DNA of 64,000 bases from Aphelidium insulamus (GCA_036784855.1 JAZDSV010000009.1:36001-100000), one strand, 5' to 3'; positions 31,501-44,628 are shown, counted from the first letter of the stretch. Made by a program: numbers and translations. The notes: generated by a model from the letters alone, not told the origin.

Positions 31501-33718
31501 ATCCCGTTTCAACACTGTGGTGCGCACGTACCGCACCAGTCTTAATCCCAGCCGTTATCGCATATTTCTTCGATCCGTCAAGTCATTCAAGTATTTCGGC
31601 ATTGCTCTGTTGCTGTGGCTACTCATAACCAGCCTGGTGTTCAATAGCTTGTTGGGCGGTCTGAAAAACTCGGTAGACGAGTTGAAGAACCAAGGTGTCC
31701 GTGTCATTGACTCACTACGTGTACGAACGAATGCCCGCTCAATTGACATGCTTAGCGGGTGTACGCCCGGCTACTCGTCCCCTATATGCGCAGTGCTACA
31801 GAATGAGACTTGGACATCACAGTCGTATGTACAAATAGCAAATGCTATGAAGCACGCACAACACAATTACGTGCTGGCCAACACCGAGACTTTTATTTCC
31901 CTAGCGGACAAGTCATCGACTCCGGAGCTTTTTAATCCGCTGGCATCGTTTTTGGGAAAATCAGCGACCGCCACGAGGGTGCGATCTCTTGGCCATATTG
32001 AATCATACAACACTTCGCTCCTTGGACTGGTCACGGATTTTTCGCGCAACGCTGCGTTCATGGTCAGCATACCGCCGCGATTTAGCTTCCAAACCGTGTT
32101 GTCCAAACCCATTCCAGACCCAACACTCGGATACTTCACCGAACCGAACCCGGCCATGTGGCGATCGATGTTTTTTATCCACGAAAATACAGTCGTGATG
32201 ATGGAACTATTCGAGTCGCTGAATGAGGTGTACGAACAGCTCTTCAACGACAAGGTCAGCAACATTCAGCAAATCTTGCTGGTACTGTCCACGATTCCGA
32301 CTGCATGTCTGGTACTTTGTTTGGCAGCATTTATCGCTCCGGGAATACTGCAAATGATTCGCTGGCATTCGTTGGCACTCTCGGCCGTACTGAACATTCC
32401 CCGACTGCTTGTGCAGCAGTGGCACACCAGCTTTGTGCGCACCGTCGAGAGTGTAGCGCGCGAGGAGGAAGGAATGAATGCCGAAGTTTACATGTATCTG
32501 CAAGACGGTAAAGGTGATGGCACCGAGAAGAAAAAGTCCAAGATTTCTGGCGGCAAATCCGCCGATATAAAGCAGGAAAAAGTCGAGTTGACATTCAAAG
32601 AATCGTTCAAATCCTTCAAGCAGAACCGCTTGGTCGGACGGTTTCTGGTCTGCTTCTTGATACTGTGTCTCGTGCCGCTGGCCAGCCTGTTGATGATTCC
32701 CACCCTTGTCAAGAGCTCCGAGGTGCACTTTCAGATGCGCTGGTCGAATTTGGTGATGGCGAAGATGTATCGTTATCACTACGTGATACGAGAAGCGTAC
32801 TTTGAGCGATTTTCCGGAATGGATGAAGACTCAGTACTGCTGGGCATTCACGCTGGCAATGAGCTCGACGACTTTTTCCGAAACGTGGCCTACCTGGTAT
32901 CGGGTGATCCCACGCGAGGACTGGCTGGACTGAACAGCAAGTCGTCATTCTACAACATTCTCGTCGGAGACGTTTGTCAATACGTGCAGCCGGAGTTTGT
33001 CACAGATCTAGTGTTGCCCACACATTGCGCAGACTTTGAGCAGGGCCTGCTGACTCACGGCATGGTGACGGGCTTTCACGAGTACGGGAAGCGCGCTCAG
33101 GAGCTCCAGTTGTTGATGAATGACGTCAACACCACGGCGCAAGTGGTGTCGCAGAAATTTATCCCATTCGAGGGTTTGATGAAGCAACTGTCGGCCATCA
33201 TTCTGTCCATCAGCCCCATGATATCCGACGAGCTGTCCAATTTGTCCAGCATAAACTCGACCGTTATCCAGCCGATCCAGCTTGTGGTCGCGGCGCTGGT
33301 ACTGCTCTACACCTACTTTTACATCTACGCACCCTTGTTGGCCACGCTGAATCGAGTCACGCGCAGCACGCACTCCATGCTAATGTTATTGTGGTCCGCG
33401 ACGGATGGATCCGGTGCCAATTCGGTGCACTACGACTTTGTGTCTGTTGATATTGGGTTAGCAAATTCGGAGAATAGCACGGCGGGAAAGCAAGCCATCC
33501 CCATTATTGATGTGTCGGAGAATCCGAGCGGTATCTATCACGAGCTCAACCAGAAAATGGCCGACATTGAAGCTACTGCGGAGATCGATGAGAATAATGC
33601 CCGGAATTTCGACAGTAACAATTCCAACAATGATGCCAGCGGCGACAATGGCGATGCGCGGAATGCGTTTTATAACAGCACCAATTCCTACACAGACTCC
33701 AACTCGAATCGAATGTGA
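28522..33718 (+). CDS. TmcB/TmcC-like multi-pass PAS-domain membrane protein
   Basis: Six exons: 28522..28602, 28666..28825, 28886..29560, 29710..30687, 30737..30843 and 30887..33718; phases agree and give 1610 residues. The N-terminal part has many membrane spans (LGLLLWTITAIQSFG, LIFHFLGGVAYLPLSAMLG, VVLVLGAVEAL). A helical region with a KLAYDYEVELKYRLLMLEAN start follows. A PAS-type domain lies at about residues 570-680 (AVFVLSGKEENLGEILEVNA, then FLSSGTSSVLNITRTVYART). A C-terminal block has further spans (YFGIALLLWLLITSLVFN, FLVCFLILCLVPLASLLM, VVAALVLLYTYFYIYAP) and an Asn/Ser-rich tail. This order matches tiny macrocysts TmcB/C proteins of Dictyostelium and relatives, of unknown biochemical role, probably sensory. 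No kinase or cyclase domain is present. Confidence 0.8.
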
Positions 33719-33907
33719 TGCGATGGAGTCATGGTGTGTTTTCTTGGATTATAAGGACCTCAATATATAAGAAAGTTGCTGATTACATACGTCGCTGTCG
33801 ACATTGCTCAATGTAGTCCAATTATAGAAGCGGTGCTAGAGAGAGGGAAAACTGTGGTTAAATATAGACCAAATATTCTATTGCAATCTTCTTGCCACGA
33901 ACTAGTG

Positions 33908-35075
33908 CTACAGCGACTTTGCCGACTTTGACACGGCTTCCCCGCGCAGAACTAGAGGCAGCGCCAGTATACCACTAGCTAAAAGTAGTAGCACCCATAC
34001 ACCCGCCACAATCAGTGCCAGCACTTGTGTCTCGGTGGCACGCGCCACGCGTGTCTGCTTTAATTGATGTGCAGCTGCTACCTGTGGATCACCTGGCGCC
34101 GCTACGGTATCAGCGGAAACGATCGTTGTCGCCTCTTCAGAACTAGTCGCGGCTATGTTTGTGCCGATGGTGGATGTCGCTGCAGGAGTGGAAAGTGTTC
34201 CGGGTCTAGTAGTAGTCGCCGTCACCTTTGGGATGGAGCTGAATGGCAATGCTGCTGCATGTGACGTTGTCAACAGCACGGAAGACGCTGAAGGTTCTCC
34301 GCCCACAGAAAGTTTAAAGTCCATGCTCCACACGTCACTGTAGTATGATGGACCCCCTTATCCAGAGTATATCAGCAGTGAGGAGTAAGGAGCCATTGAT
34401 ATTGCCACGTGGCCGCTTCGTCCAGGCGGGTAAGCAACGGGGCCAGTCACGCCTTTCAAGCCATAAAACGTCGATCGACTATCACCCAGAGCCCACATGC
34501 AACTTTCGATGTCAAATAACCAGACGGACGAGCCGTAGGCATCACCTGTGGTTATCAGTGACGTTCCAGCAAGTTTTACAAAGATAGCCGACTCCCCGCC
34601 GTATGGAACAAACGCATCGTTGAATTCGCCAGGGAGCCGCTTGCCTGAAATGTTTGATTATGGGGGTTTATTTTGGATGATGAAGTTATTGCCCACAAAT
34701 GTAGTCTTGCCTGAAATGTAGTCTTAAAAACTTGTTCCAAAAATAAAATAGTCGCGTATCCATGGAGCACTTTTTGGCCCACAGTTGATACACGCTTGTC
34801 GCCGTACATATACGTAAGTAGCAGCATACATTCCGTGTCCTCATTGATGTAAATATTCGTCTTTATACTTAGTCAGTATGTCAGCGTGTGTACTCTACCT
34901 ACTAATAGTATATGTCAAATTTTTGTTTGCAGTTCAGCTGGTGCTTGCAGTAGCGCACGGGAGAACCAGATCGTACTCAAAGTAGAAACTTTGCACCTCG
35001 TTGCCGTGGATGTGTGAATATCGTGCAGCAACTGTGTAGAAGTAGCCGTCAGAGTACGGCCTGATGCTCACCTTA
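33908..35075 (-). pseudogene. Broken kelch/beta-propeller single-pass membrane protein gene
   Basis: Reading down from about 35070, fragments look like a kelch-type ectodomain: VSIRPYSDGYFYTVAARYSH, FEYDLVLPC, VGQKVLHGYATILFLEQ, FVGNNFIIQNKPP, GEFNDAFVPYGGESAIFVKL, DAYGSSVWLFDIESCMWALG, PPGRSGHVAISM, LLIYSG and SYYSDVWSMDF. They are followed by a Thr/Ser-rich stalk and a C-terminal transmembrane segment (ALIVAGVWVLLLLASGILAL). Two TAA codons (34658..34660 and 34358..34360) interrupt one and the same frame 100 codons apart, the second inside a kelch motif where Tyr or Phe is usual. Upstream pieces also change frame. I therefore call it a pseudogene; stop read-through or missed introns are less likely alternatives. 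Confidence 0.6.
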
Positions 35076-35297
35076 AATGGAAATTGCATTAATGGTATGA
35101 TGAGAACATAAATCGCAAAGACGGCGGTCTGTCAGACAGGCTATGTCTCGGTCTCGTCTCGTAGAGAATTTTGTTGTCTTCGTAACATTACATATATATC
35201 ATATATGTATTATATTTATATATAATACGTATTTAAATACAGCAACGGAGCGATATACAATAACGAATCGTCTCGCCAGCCTTCATATACATACATT

Positions 35298-38200
35298 ATG
35301 CAATACCTGTCAAAAGGCTACAGCGCTCTGGTGGGCGATGCCGCACAGCCACAGTCGGCCACAGAGACCATTGACAAGCTGTGTGACCGCATCATGAACA
35401 GCTCGCTGCTGGAGGACCGGAGGGCTGCGGTGCTGGGCTTGAAGGGACTCTCGCGGGAATACCAGCTGGTGTGCCATGCATCTTGATACACTATGCCTCC
35501 ACACACATCTAATCTTTGGCAGGATGTGGGCACCAAGGGTATGCCGATATTGCTGCACGTGCTGGCCAAGGACTGCATGGACGCCGAGATCACCAAGGCC
35601 ATACTGGACACACTGATCAATCTGTGTATGGTGGAGCCGCCCCGGGGTCCCAACTCGACGGTACTGGCTGAATTGCTGCTATACATTGCATATATGCTAA
35701 TGTCCGGGTACGCAGCCTGTCGAGGAGCAGCTGGGAATCCAGTTCACCGAGATCTATGTCAAGGACGTTGGCAACATCTCGCTACTACTCACACTGCTGG
35801 ATCAGCAAGACTTTCACGTGCGCTACAACTGCATCACCTTCCTGAAACTGCTGCTGGGCAACAAGCGCAAACAGCTGCAAGACTGTATTCTCACCAGTCC
35901 TATGGGCGTGTCCCGGCTGATGGACTTGTTAGAGGACAGTCGCGAGGTTATCCGCAACGGCAAGTTACTCATCTCCATTCATTGTTGACATTCAATTGAG
36001 ATGCAATGTTCTGTAGAGGGCCTGCTGCTGCTGATCGACATGACACACCAGAACGCCGATATTCAAAAGATTATTGCGTTCGAGAGTGCGTTCGAGCGGC
36101 TGCTGCAGATCATTGATGCTGAAGGTGCCTTGGACGGCGACGTAATTGTCGAAGATTGTCTGCAACTCATCCAAAACCTTCTTAAAGACAATGTGTCCAA
36201 CCAGGTACCATTATCGGCATATTGATATGCATATTGGCTGTACTTCATATGCATCAGACATACTTTCGGGAATCGGGACTTTTCCCCCGGCTGACCGTGA
36301 TCTTCACGCGGCGAGAATCTGCGAACGGCGCTCAAATTTCGCCTTCGGCGGATGTCGATGCATCTTCGACTACTACGTTCTACAGCCACTGGCGCCCCGA
36401 AGCGCAGTGGGCAAGCCAGAAACTACGCAACGCCACCATGGCCATGAGCATTGTGCAGATCCTGGTCGGTGCTGGCAATCCGAACGCTGCCACGAATCAG
36501 CAGCGCATCTTCCAGACCAGCTTGTTCCACCCGATTCTGCAGTTCGGTCTGGCTCGCAATGTGCCTTCGCTGGTTCGTGCTGCTGTAAGTGAGCATAGGG
36601 GACGGACTGTTTATATTCACATGAGTGTAGGCATTCTACACTATTGCATACAGTATACATGGAAATCAGCCGCTGCAAGAACTTCTGGGCACGTTTGTCG
36701 TGAGACCCGCGGCGTCTGCTTCACCCACCGTCCCCACACCAGTCGTATTTGAGCTGATTTCCATCGCACTCACGGCGACAACGTTTCAGAAGCCGGATTT
36801 TCTACTGCGTGCATCGTGCGCATTCCTGATTCAGAGCTACTTGTATATGAACAAGGACACGCAGTACTTTCTCATCACCACGCTGAACTCGCCGGCGAGC
36901 GGTAGCAATGGCGCCGAAGACGGGGGATCCGACTTGCATTCAGCGGGATCGCTGTTGCTACAGGCGTTGCTCGACTGGGAGGACAACAGGAAGGATCCGT
37001 TTCGCAGCTGGTTCGCCGCAGTCATTCTGTCCAACGTTGTCTCCAGCAATCGCAAGTGCAAAGAATATGCACTCAAGCTGATGGTGCCCGACTATTACGG
37101 CATGTTTATCGGACATTTATTTTTGCAGACTGCCAACATGTTTTAGGCGGCGATGAAGCAATCGACTTTTTTGCGACTTGTGCTCACTCGGCAATGGTCA
37201 GTGCGCGCGAGTCTGCCGATATCCGCGTACAAATAGGCTTTTTGTGCTTTATGGCCACCTGCCTGTATGATTTCCCCGAGGGCGTGCGTCTGTACCTCTC
37301 GGAAGCGGCCAACTTTTCCTTTGTGCGTTTTTCAATTTTTAATTTGTTAATGAACTTACCTTTTGCAGCTGATTGAACAAATAAGCCAGAGCTCATCGGT
37401 GGACCCGGTGATCCAGGGACTGGCCGCATTCCTACTCGGAATATGTTTCGAGTACAACAATGACGACGTGCCTGGCCTGACGCGAGCCGAGATCCAAGCC
37501 ATAGTCATTAGTCGGATTGGAGCCGATCAGTTTACCGCCCGACTGAATCGTCTCAAAGAATCGCGACAATTCAGTCGATATTCCCTGGAAGGGGACTTTG
37601 AAGTCGTGGACGGTCGAACTAGTTTCCCGGACGTGTACTTTGACAGCAACTTTGTTGACTTTTTTCGTGACACCTACGGTAGATTAAGATGGTATAACTG
37701 CTGGTCTATATTAATCCTCGCCGCAGAGACCGTACAAAAGTCGATTGTCAATCCACAGGCGCTACACCAAAAGGCTCAAAGTAGGAATAATACCGTGTAA
37801 AGATACATTAAACTGAGTTTAATTAGAAAAAGAAGAAGCGGCTCAGCATCAGTCCGTGATAGACTCGTACAAAGGGTTGATTGCACAACAGGATTCAGAA
37901 ATGAACGGTTTAAAGTCCAAGATTGCATCATTGCAAGCAGAATTGGCATCCAGTCGCTCTTTGGCGGTCAGCCGCGAGATTCCAGCGGGCATGGCAGCTA
38001 CAGAGTCACAACATTCGTCGTCGATCGAAGAGATTGCACAGATGAAGTCGATTGTCGATGATTTGCGGCGCGAAGTGGAGCAGCTGCGCGGGGAAAATGC
38101 AGAGCTGAAGGAAAGACATTCGTCAGAATTGGCATATCGGACAAAAGAAATGGACGCCAGGATTGCGGAGCTCAAAAGGCAACACGCAGATGAAGTGGCC

Positions 38201-38467
38201 TCGGCAGTGGCACGGGAGTCGGCAAAGTTGCAGCAAGATCAGGCTTCGCTCTCCGCTGATCTCACCAAGCAAGCGCAACAGCTGCGAGCTGAAGCTGCAG
38301 AGTGGCGGCTCAAGCATGACGAAGTGAAACAAGAAATGGACGATTTGTTGGTGTGCCTTGCGGAGCAAGACATGGAGGCCAAGCGTATGCGCGGTCGACT
38401 GCGGGAACTCGGTGAACCCGTTGACGATGAGGAAGAGACGGAGGGTTTAACGGACAACGAAGAGTGA
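35298..38467 (+). CDS. USO1: USO1 / p115 vesicle tethering factor
   Basis: Ten exons: 35298..35468, 35523..35660, 35716..35959, 36017..36204, 36258..36584, 36631..37099, 37147..37322, 37369..37678, 37727..37794 and about 37853..38467; 901 residues with consistent phases. The N-terminal armadillo-like head is well conserved (ETIDKLCDRIMNSSLLEDRR, VGTKGMPILLHVLAKD, FTEIYVKDVGNISLLLTLL, GLLLLIDMTHQNADIQKI, NQTYFRESGLFPRL). A p115 C-terminal head segment (GLAAFLLGICFEYNN), a coiled coil and an acidic tail (DDEEETEGLTDNEE) follow. USO1/p115 tethers ER-derived vesicles to the cis-Golgi with Rab1/Ypt1 and golgins. Introns 35960..36016 (GCAAGT) and 37100..37146 (GCATGT) are GC-AG. It converges with WAPL, 42 bases away. 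Confidence 0.93.
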
Positions 38468-38509
38468 ACATATTGACAACAGAATACTTACACTGCTGAA
38501 ATAATACTT

Positions 38510-40672
38510 CTATGTGGAAGTTGAAAGCAGTTGTGATAAGTCGCGAAATTGATTGCTTGCTCTGTTCTCCCGCAACTCATCCCAGACGACGGCAAAGCGG
38601 TCTAGCACATGGCAAATCTTCGTCAATTGCTTTTGCGGTGCGCACTTTGCGAGCAGTTGTCGATCTTGTAGTACAACATTGCCGAGAATGTAAGCAGACA
38701 ACGATAGCACAGTTATGAATGTATCGACATGCTCATTCAAGACCTATCGCTTGATACTATGTTGCAGTATTGTGACGATAACGTACTGATGTCTGCATCG
38801 TCTCTGCCTTGACATTCAGTTCCGTAAACAATGCCGATAATTGCGCCACCAATTCTAGCGCATACAATTAGCAAGCTATCACTTGCAAATATTATTAGCG
38901 ACTAGACCTGGATTTGCAAGATACTCAAGGAACCCACGACAGCCCTCCACTAAATTAGCCCACAAGGCAAACCCCATCAGGCGGGCAGTATAACCGGTAT
39001 CGAGTTCGTTACAAATGCAGTGTAGCAGCACACCCACAAAGAATGCACACAGCTTGTGCTGACAAAGCTTCTCACACAACTGCTTGTTGTCACTTGTAAC
39101 GTTGACCCACGGACTGATTAAGCACTTGAACTCTTCGGCCGTCAGGTCATTCACTGGTAGGGTTATCAATGTGATGATAACTGGTGATTGAAAATATATA
39201 TATATATATATAAATATATATAATGTATGCAATACATTGGATAGGCCGAGCAAACAAGTCCAATACGTCATTGTCTATAAGAAGCTGGTCAATCGACCGA
39301 TCGATCACGCGCAGGGAGAGAAGGGCTGAGACATCCAATGCGGCAGGGTTGACTAGTATGTAAGTGCAAATCAGATGAAATATGAAGAACGCACCTCCAC
39401 CAGACTTGAGTTGCGCAAATACTTTCTCTGTAGCACATCCGCTTTCAAATAGCAGTATTGTCGGTTTGTCCGCGCTGAAACAGTGAACTGTAGCTCATCT
39501 CATATATGATGACTTACATTCTCCACTTGTCCAGCTGAGCTGCAGCCAAACATATGCACTCGGCGGCAATTGATACATGCTACATGCTGTTAGATTGACA
39601 AAACATGTCTAAACAAACAGACGTTTGTGCCAATATTAGACAGCTGCAATGTTTTAGAATTTAAAGTTACATAATAAAACCTACCAATTGCATGGTACGT
39701 TTGCTGTATTTTGGACGAGTGGAGTTGTCTAATTGGAGATGGCGAATGATAAACTCCACAAATGCTTCATCATTGCCCAGGCTTTTGCACATGGACGCGG
39801 ACGTTAACAATTGGGCAGATATGGCAAGCAATAAAAGGCGGCATAGCTTATAAATATGTTAGCTAATTGTATATGTTTACAGTACTTACGTAATCCTCCT
39901 CGCTGGCCATGAGTTTACACAAGTTGCCAGCGAGATTGTGAGCCACAAGGTGTTGAACTAACGGATCGTCTCCCTTGATCTTTTCCCAGAGTCCATTCAG
40001 CGTAGACTGTCGCACGGCCGACGGCTGTCCCGCTGCCATCCCTTCAAACATGTACAGAGCATCTTCGGTATATCGCTGTGACTCGCCATTTTGCTTCAGC
40101 TCAGCCATGGACTTTAACTCGTACTTATCATCTGGGTCGGGATCATCGGTAACTGGTTCCGACGACTGGGACTGTTAGGGCAAGTACAAATTCGTCATAC
40201 TTGCCGGCGTTGTAGTTTCTAGTTCGTGGTGTCTATGACTTTGTGGCGCATGCATATTGTGCGTGTATAAAGATCTTCCGGTAGTGCCACTAGAGCCCGC
40301 GTCAGACATGTAGTCAAGGTCTTCGCGTGGCTTAAATGCCACGATGGGCGAAGAGTCCAATTCGCGGGTTGCCGAGCCACTGCTGGGCTGGACGCGCCTC
40401 CCCTGCATCGGCCGACGTTCATATAATGCATGCTGCTTGCCGCTGGTATGCTTTCGAGGAGATTTGGCTTTGCGCGGTGAATCGAGTGACATTGCCACGA
40501 TGCCTGGCAGTTCCCCGTCGCCCTTGCCGGGTGTATTTGCGTTCGAATTTGTGTTATATGCAGAAGGTGCCTGCTCATCAGCTACTGATGCGCCGACTGG
40601 AGCCGCGCCTTTAGTCGCACCGCCACGACGGCGTCCGTACGTGACGGCGGTGCGTCGTCGATCAGCCAGCAT
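38510..40672 (-). CDS. WAPL, cohesin release factor
   Basis: Nine exons: 40201..40672, 39890..40152, 39685..39846, 39518..39579, 39395..39474, 39236..39352, 38908..39180, 38787..38854 and 38510..38743; phases agree and give 581 residues. The WAPL domain begins ALYMFEGMAAGQPSAVRQST and continues through LVQHLVAHNLAGNLCKLM, SLGNDEAFVEFIIRHLQL, VIDRSIDQLLIDNDVLDLFA, LHCICNELDTGYTARLMGFA and a C-terminal helical part. The N-terminus is a basic disordered tail (MLADRRRTAVTYGRRRGG), like the YGRR start of vertebrate WAPL. WAPL with PDS5 opens the cohesin ring to release it from chromatin. A (TA)n run lies in the intron 39181..39235. Confidence 0.85.
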
Positions 40673-40784
40673 TGTGTGTTGCGCTAATTGTTGCCTGATG
40701 ATTGCTTCCTCTTCCTTAATTCATTCTAGTCTTACATTTTTAAGCAACCGCTTTCGACGATAAATATTCAGTTCAATTTCTCTT

Positions 40785-43700
40785 TTATTCCTGTTGCACC
40801 GCACATAACGGAATAAGCTGCACACTGCCGTTTGCAAAGATGGCTTCCATCCTAAAAGAGAAACGCTCTTGTTCGTTATGCTCTGATTTTCGCAGAAGTA
40901 GCCGGCATGCAAGCTCCACATTCGGATTAAGGCAGTGTTCATCCTCAACTCCGTTGTCTACTGGACGAGCATCGACGTGTGTGAGACGCACAACATGTCC
41001 ACCTTCCAATAGATTACGTAGCCGCAATTTGAACCGTAGCGCAGTTGGCAGGCAATGAGACAGTTTGATGACATGAATCGTTTCCTTGGAGTTGCAGTGG
41101 AAGACAATGGTGCCGTCATCATTGTTGTTTTCCAGAGTGGCTGCATCTAGTGTGGGCTCCCTAGTTTCACCTCGCAGTGCCAACTCTACAGTAGTGTGTG
41201 TGCTGCCATCTTGGGGCCACGAATCAGTAGCAGCACGGTTGTATCCAGGTGCCCATGTAATAAGCCCATTACTTTCGAGTGTGCCCAGTGTGCCCGACAA
41301 GCTTCCCTGGTACGTGTTGGCAAACGCTGACTGCATCCGCACTTCAAGCTGTGTTGATCCCAGGGCCGGTATTACTGACCGCACGGGACAAACTTCAAAC
41401 GGAGCTTTAGACACTAGATCCCGTCGTCCATCGGCGCGATACTGCAACGCCACCTTGCCAGTCTGCATAAACTCCCTCGTAGATAGTGTCAGGTGTAGTT
41501 GCGGCTTGGCGACAGTCTCATCGCACACAACTTGCGGTGTCCACTGAGCGACAACGGTTTGTCTTGAGCGGTTGAGCACCCGTACAAATTTCGAGATGGT
41601 AGAGGTGCTCGCATCACCCACTCGCACCAGAGCGCAGCCCATGTTGAGTGCGGTAGTGTCCGAATCCCCGTTATGAATGTTGTAAAATCCTTCAAACATT
41701 AGTGGACTGCCGTACACGCTCTGTCGAAGCTGAAAATCAACAGTGATGGATCCCAGTGACAGCCGCAGCACGTCTTCATAAACTCCCCACAAGTCTGCGA
41801 CAGCAAGGATACGCAGCGATAGTGTTTCGTGTGGACCGACCACGCCAGCCATGGGCTCTGCGATGAATACTCCTCCTTCGCCACCGTGTAACAATTTGAT
41901 ATTCTCGTCGGCAAAGGATTGCAATGCCGCCTGGGCCTCTATAAACTTGTGTCCTGAAGCAGATTTGAATCCGCTAGTTCTGGCGCCATCAAATTCAAGA
42001 GTATTTTTCATTCCATCCTGCGGCTTCACGGTTGTTGGTAACGTAAAAGAATGTTGCCATTTGCCAATATTCGCTGAAAATGAGACGGGAATGCCAGAAA
42101 AATTGCGCAGTTGCAGTGTTCGCCACGAAAGGGCGAATACCGGACAGTCTCCAAAGTCTACAGTCGTGCTCGTCGGTGACGTAGAGCCTATAGTCGTCAC
42201 CGTGCTTTTTATGAGGCCATTCTGTCGATCTTCAGCCTCGCGCCGCAGCTCTGGCGATAGCAGCCACATGCAAGTAGCAGTAGCGACAATGGCCATTATT
42301 TCGGCGTCGCGTGCACAAGTCTTGGTTGAATCGCAGTGCCAGACGCGGTAGGAAATGGACGTGTTAATAACTCCGAATTCACGCGGTGTAAATGAAAATT
42401 TGACATCCAAGGACGAGCCGGGAAGAACTGTGCCGCGAGAAGTCTCGATCGCAAAGATGGAATGATCTTGCCAACAAAAGTCGCATGCAAGTTGTCCGGC
42501 ATTTCTAAGCGTGGCCGTAACAGTTGCTAGTTGACCTTGATAGCATTCCGGAAATACGACTGAATTAGATATCAGCTCCAATTCCGGCTCAACAATTTCA
42601 CCAGACACAGTAGTTTCATCGAATGGCTGATACAGCTCACCGTCCATGCTGGCCAAAAGTTTTAGAGGAACATTTATCGATCCGAAAATAACCTCTGTAT
42701 CTGGTATAGCTATGTCAATGGGTTCCAATTGTCCAGCCAGAAGTACTCCGCTGGTCTTGGATAGTTCGATACAACAACTTTCAGCATCAATACCGTCCAC
42801 CTTCCACCACATGGATGCACTGTATTCGTTGCGCAATCCCAGAAAGCTCTTTCTCGTCATACCGGCACCTATCGTGCCGATGGCGCAGCTGCCTGATGCA
42901 GTAAACGTTACCGGTCTACCGCGGAACCGCACGGAGGCAAAAATTATCGTCGCACCAATTTCAACGTTTTGATACCGGAACTTGATATTGATCGGCACAA
43001 TATTCGGGCTGGGGGAACAGCCTTTAAGCTCCACCGAAAAGACATTCTTGGTGCTCGGCGTGGCTTCGAATGCGCCTGATGTAGGTTTTGCGGAAATGAC
43101 ATATTTCTCATATACAGCGTCAATTATGATCTCGTATTCACAGGTGGCAGCAAAATCGCTGCTAAATTGGAGATCGACCTTGCAGTTGTCGCCGACGGGA
43201 ACAATTAAATGATCTTGCTCGGTGAACGTATTATCCATTGTAAGTTTGGGATAAGCCGCGTCGCCGCTGATGTCAAGCACCATATTCCGCCCACAATACT
43301 CGATTTTTGCCTGCGTTGCCAGTACACCCGCGGTCGATGCACAACACGCAATCTCGATCTGCACGGTTTTGAAAGCGCCCAGAATCCCTTTTGAAGGTGT
43401 AACCGTAATACAAGGGCTGTCACATGCAACATCAAATGGCACACTGACGGCCGATAAATTGATTAGCGATATGCATTCCGAGCAGCGTTGTGCAACCAGT
43501 CGGCGTCCAAGGTTTACGACCGTTACAGGAGTACCATCCAATGTTTGAATGCCCAGCCGCGGTTCATGCACAGAGTAGCAGATATCAAATTCGCGCACCA
43601 CATGGTCTCGATACACGATACCAAACCGGGCCACTGATCGCTTTGCCAAGGTGGGCGCTTCACCAATTTCCACCGATATCGCCAGTCGCATTGTTTCACC

Positions 43701-44628
43701 TTTTGAAATATGTGACTGTTTGTGCTCGATAGTCACGCTATTGCTGGTGCAATCGCCGGGCCGCAATTCGTCAAACTTGCGATCAATGTCCGCCTTGAAT
43801 GTTTCCAGATCCTCGAACGGCAACAGGTAAAATTCACCAGCGCTTCCAGTGTTCTTTACCTCAACTTGGGATAGGTACGTGGCTGGCCACGAGCTTATGC
43901 AGCCGAGTTCAATGACATCGGGGATGTCCAGAGACGGGCACGCCACCTCTGTTTGAATGCTGATGGTGACCTGATCGCCGAGATCACTTTGCACAGTCAC
44001 CGCGAATTCTTGACGCTTGTACGTGCACGGCACAATAGTGGCTGTAAACGCGGCCACGAGACCGCTGGGAATCTGCGCTGTGTTTCCGGGGAATTTCGCG
44101 TTTGTCACCGTTACCGCGGTTGAACGGTCGGTGATTTGCCGCACGCGCCTGTTTCCCGACGAAACATTGCGCACTTTAAACTCGACGGTGTGTGGCTGAT
44201 TAATTTGGAACTCCGATATTGTAATTAGAGCTGGTTCAGCAACAAGAGAACGCGTGTCGGCAATGGGCTTCAACAACTGTTTTGCAACTGGCGGCACCAC
44301 TTGTCTCGTCTTGACTGTAGCTCTCGAATTTTTACTCCGTTTACCAACTGGCTCCACGCGCAGTCCCAGATCAGAGCTGCATGTTTAATATTTGATACAC
44401 GTAAGAGTAGTCATACATACATGGCTGGCAAATGGTTGTCCAAGTGCTGTGGTTCGAGGGTCACGGCAGGTTCAGCGACCGCAGCGCTGTTTGTGTCAGC
44501 GCCGGCTCCATATCGCTCCAACAACGGTTGCAATGTCATGAATGACAGGTCCACTGTGATAGCATTAAGGATTTTTATCTCTAAGCGGCAATACACGCAC
44601 CCGTCCACGACGGATTATCGCCTTCCAT
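40785..44628 (-). CDS. ASH/MSP-domain repeat protein of the ciliary CFAP type
   Basis: Exons 44601..44628, 44421..44553 and 40785..44376, about 1250 residues. The 47-base first intron has GTGCGT, CCTTAAT and CACAG. The N-terminal limit is less certain; ATG 44628 is chosen because it is the first Met of the open exon. The protein is a chain of Ig-like ASH/MSP domains (SDLGLRVEPVGKRSKNSRAT, HTVEFKVRNVSSGNRRVRQI, VTVTNAKFPGNTAQIPSGLV, ELGCISSWPATYLSQVEVKN, VFPECYQGQLATVTATLRN, SLDVKFSFTPREFGVINTSI). Such arrays occur in cilia and flagella proteins (HYDIN, CFAP221, CFAP74, DLEC1). I cannot say which one. If right, the organism has or had a motile cilium. Confidence 0.65.

Noticed and set aside
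34358-34660. Reassigned genetic code (TAA as sense)
   Set aside because: SF1 and NOG1 end normally at TAA at expected lengths, so a standard code with a broken kelch gene is simpler.
40153-40200. 33-base GC-AG intron at the start of WAPL
   Set aside because: A GT donor (GTATGA) with a CCAG acceptor gives a 48-base intron with CCTAAC at a normal distance, so I do not count it among the GC-AG cases.
44554-44600. Apparent 20-base intron at the start of the ASH-domain gene
   Set aside because: Extending to the CACAG acceptor gives a 47-base intron with a CCTTAAT branch-like site and an intact frame, matching other introns here.
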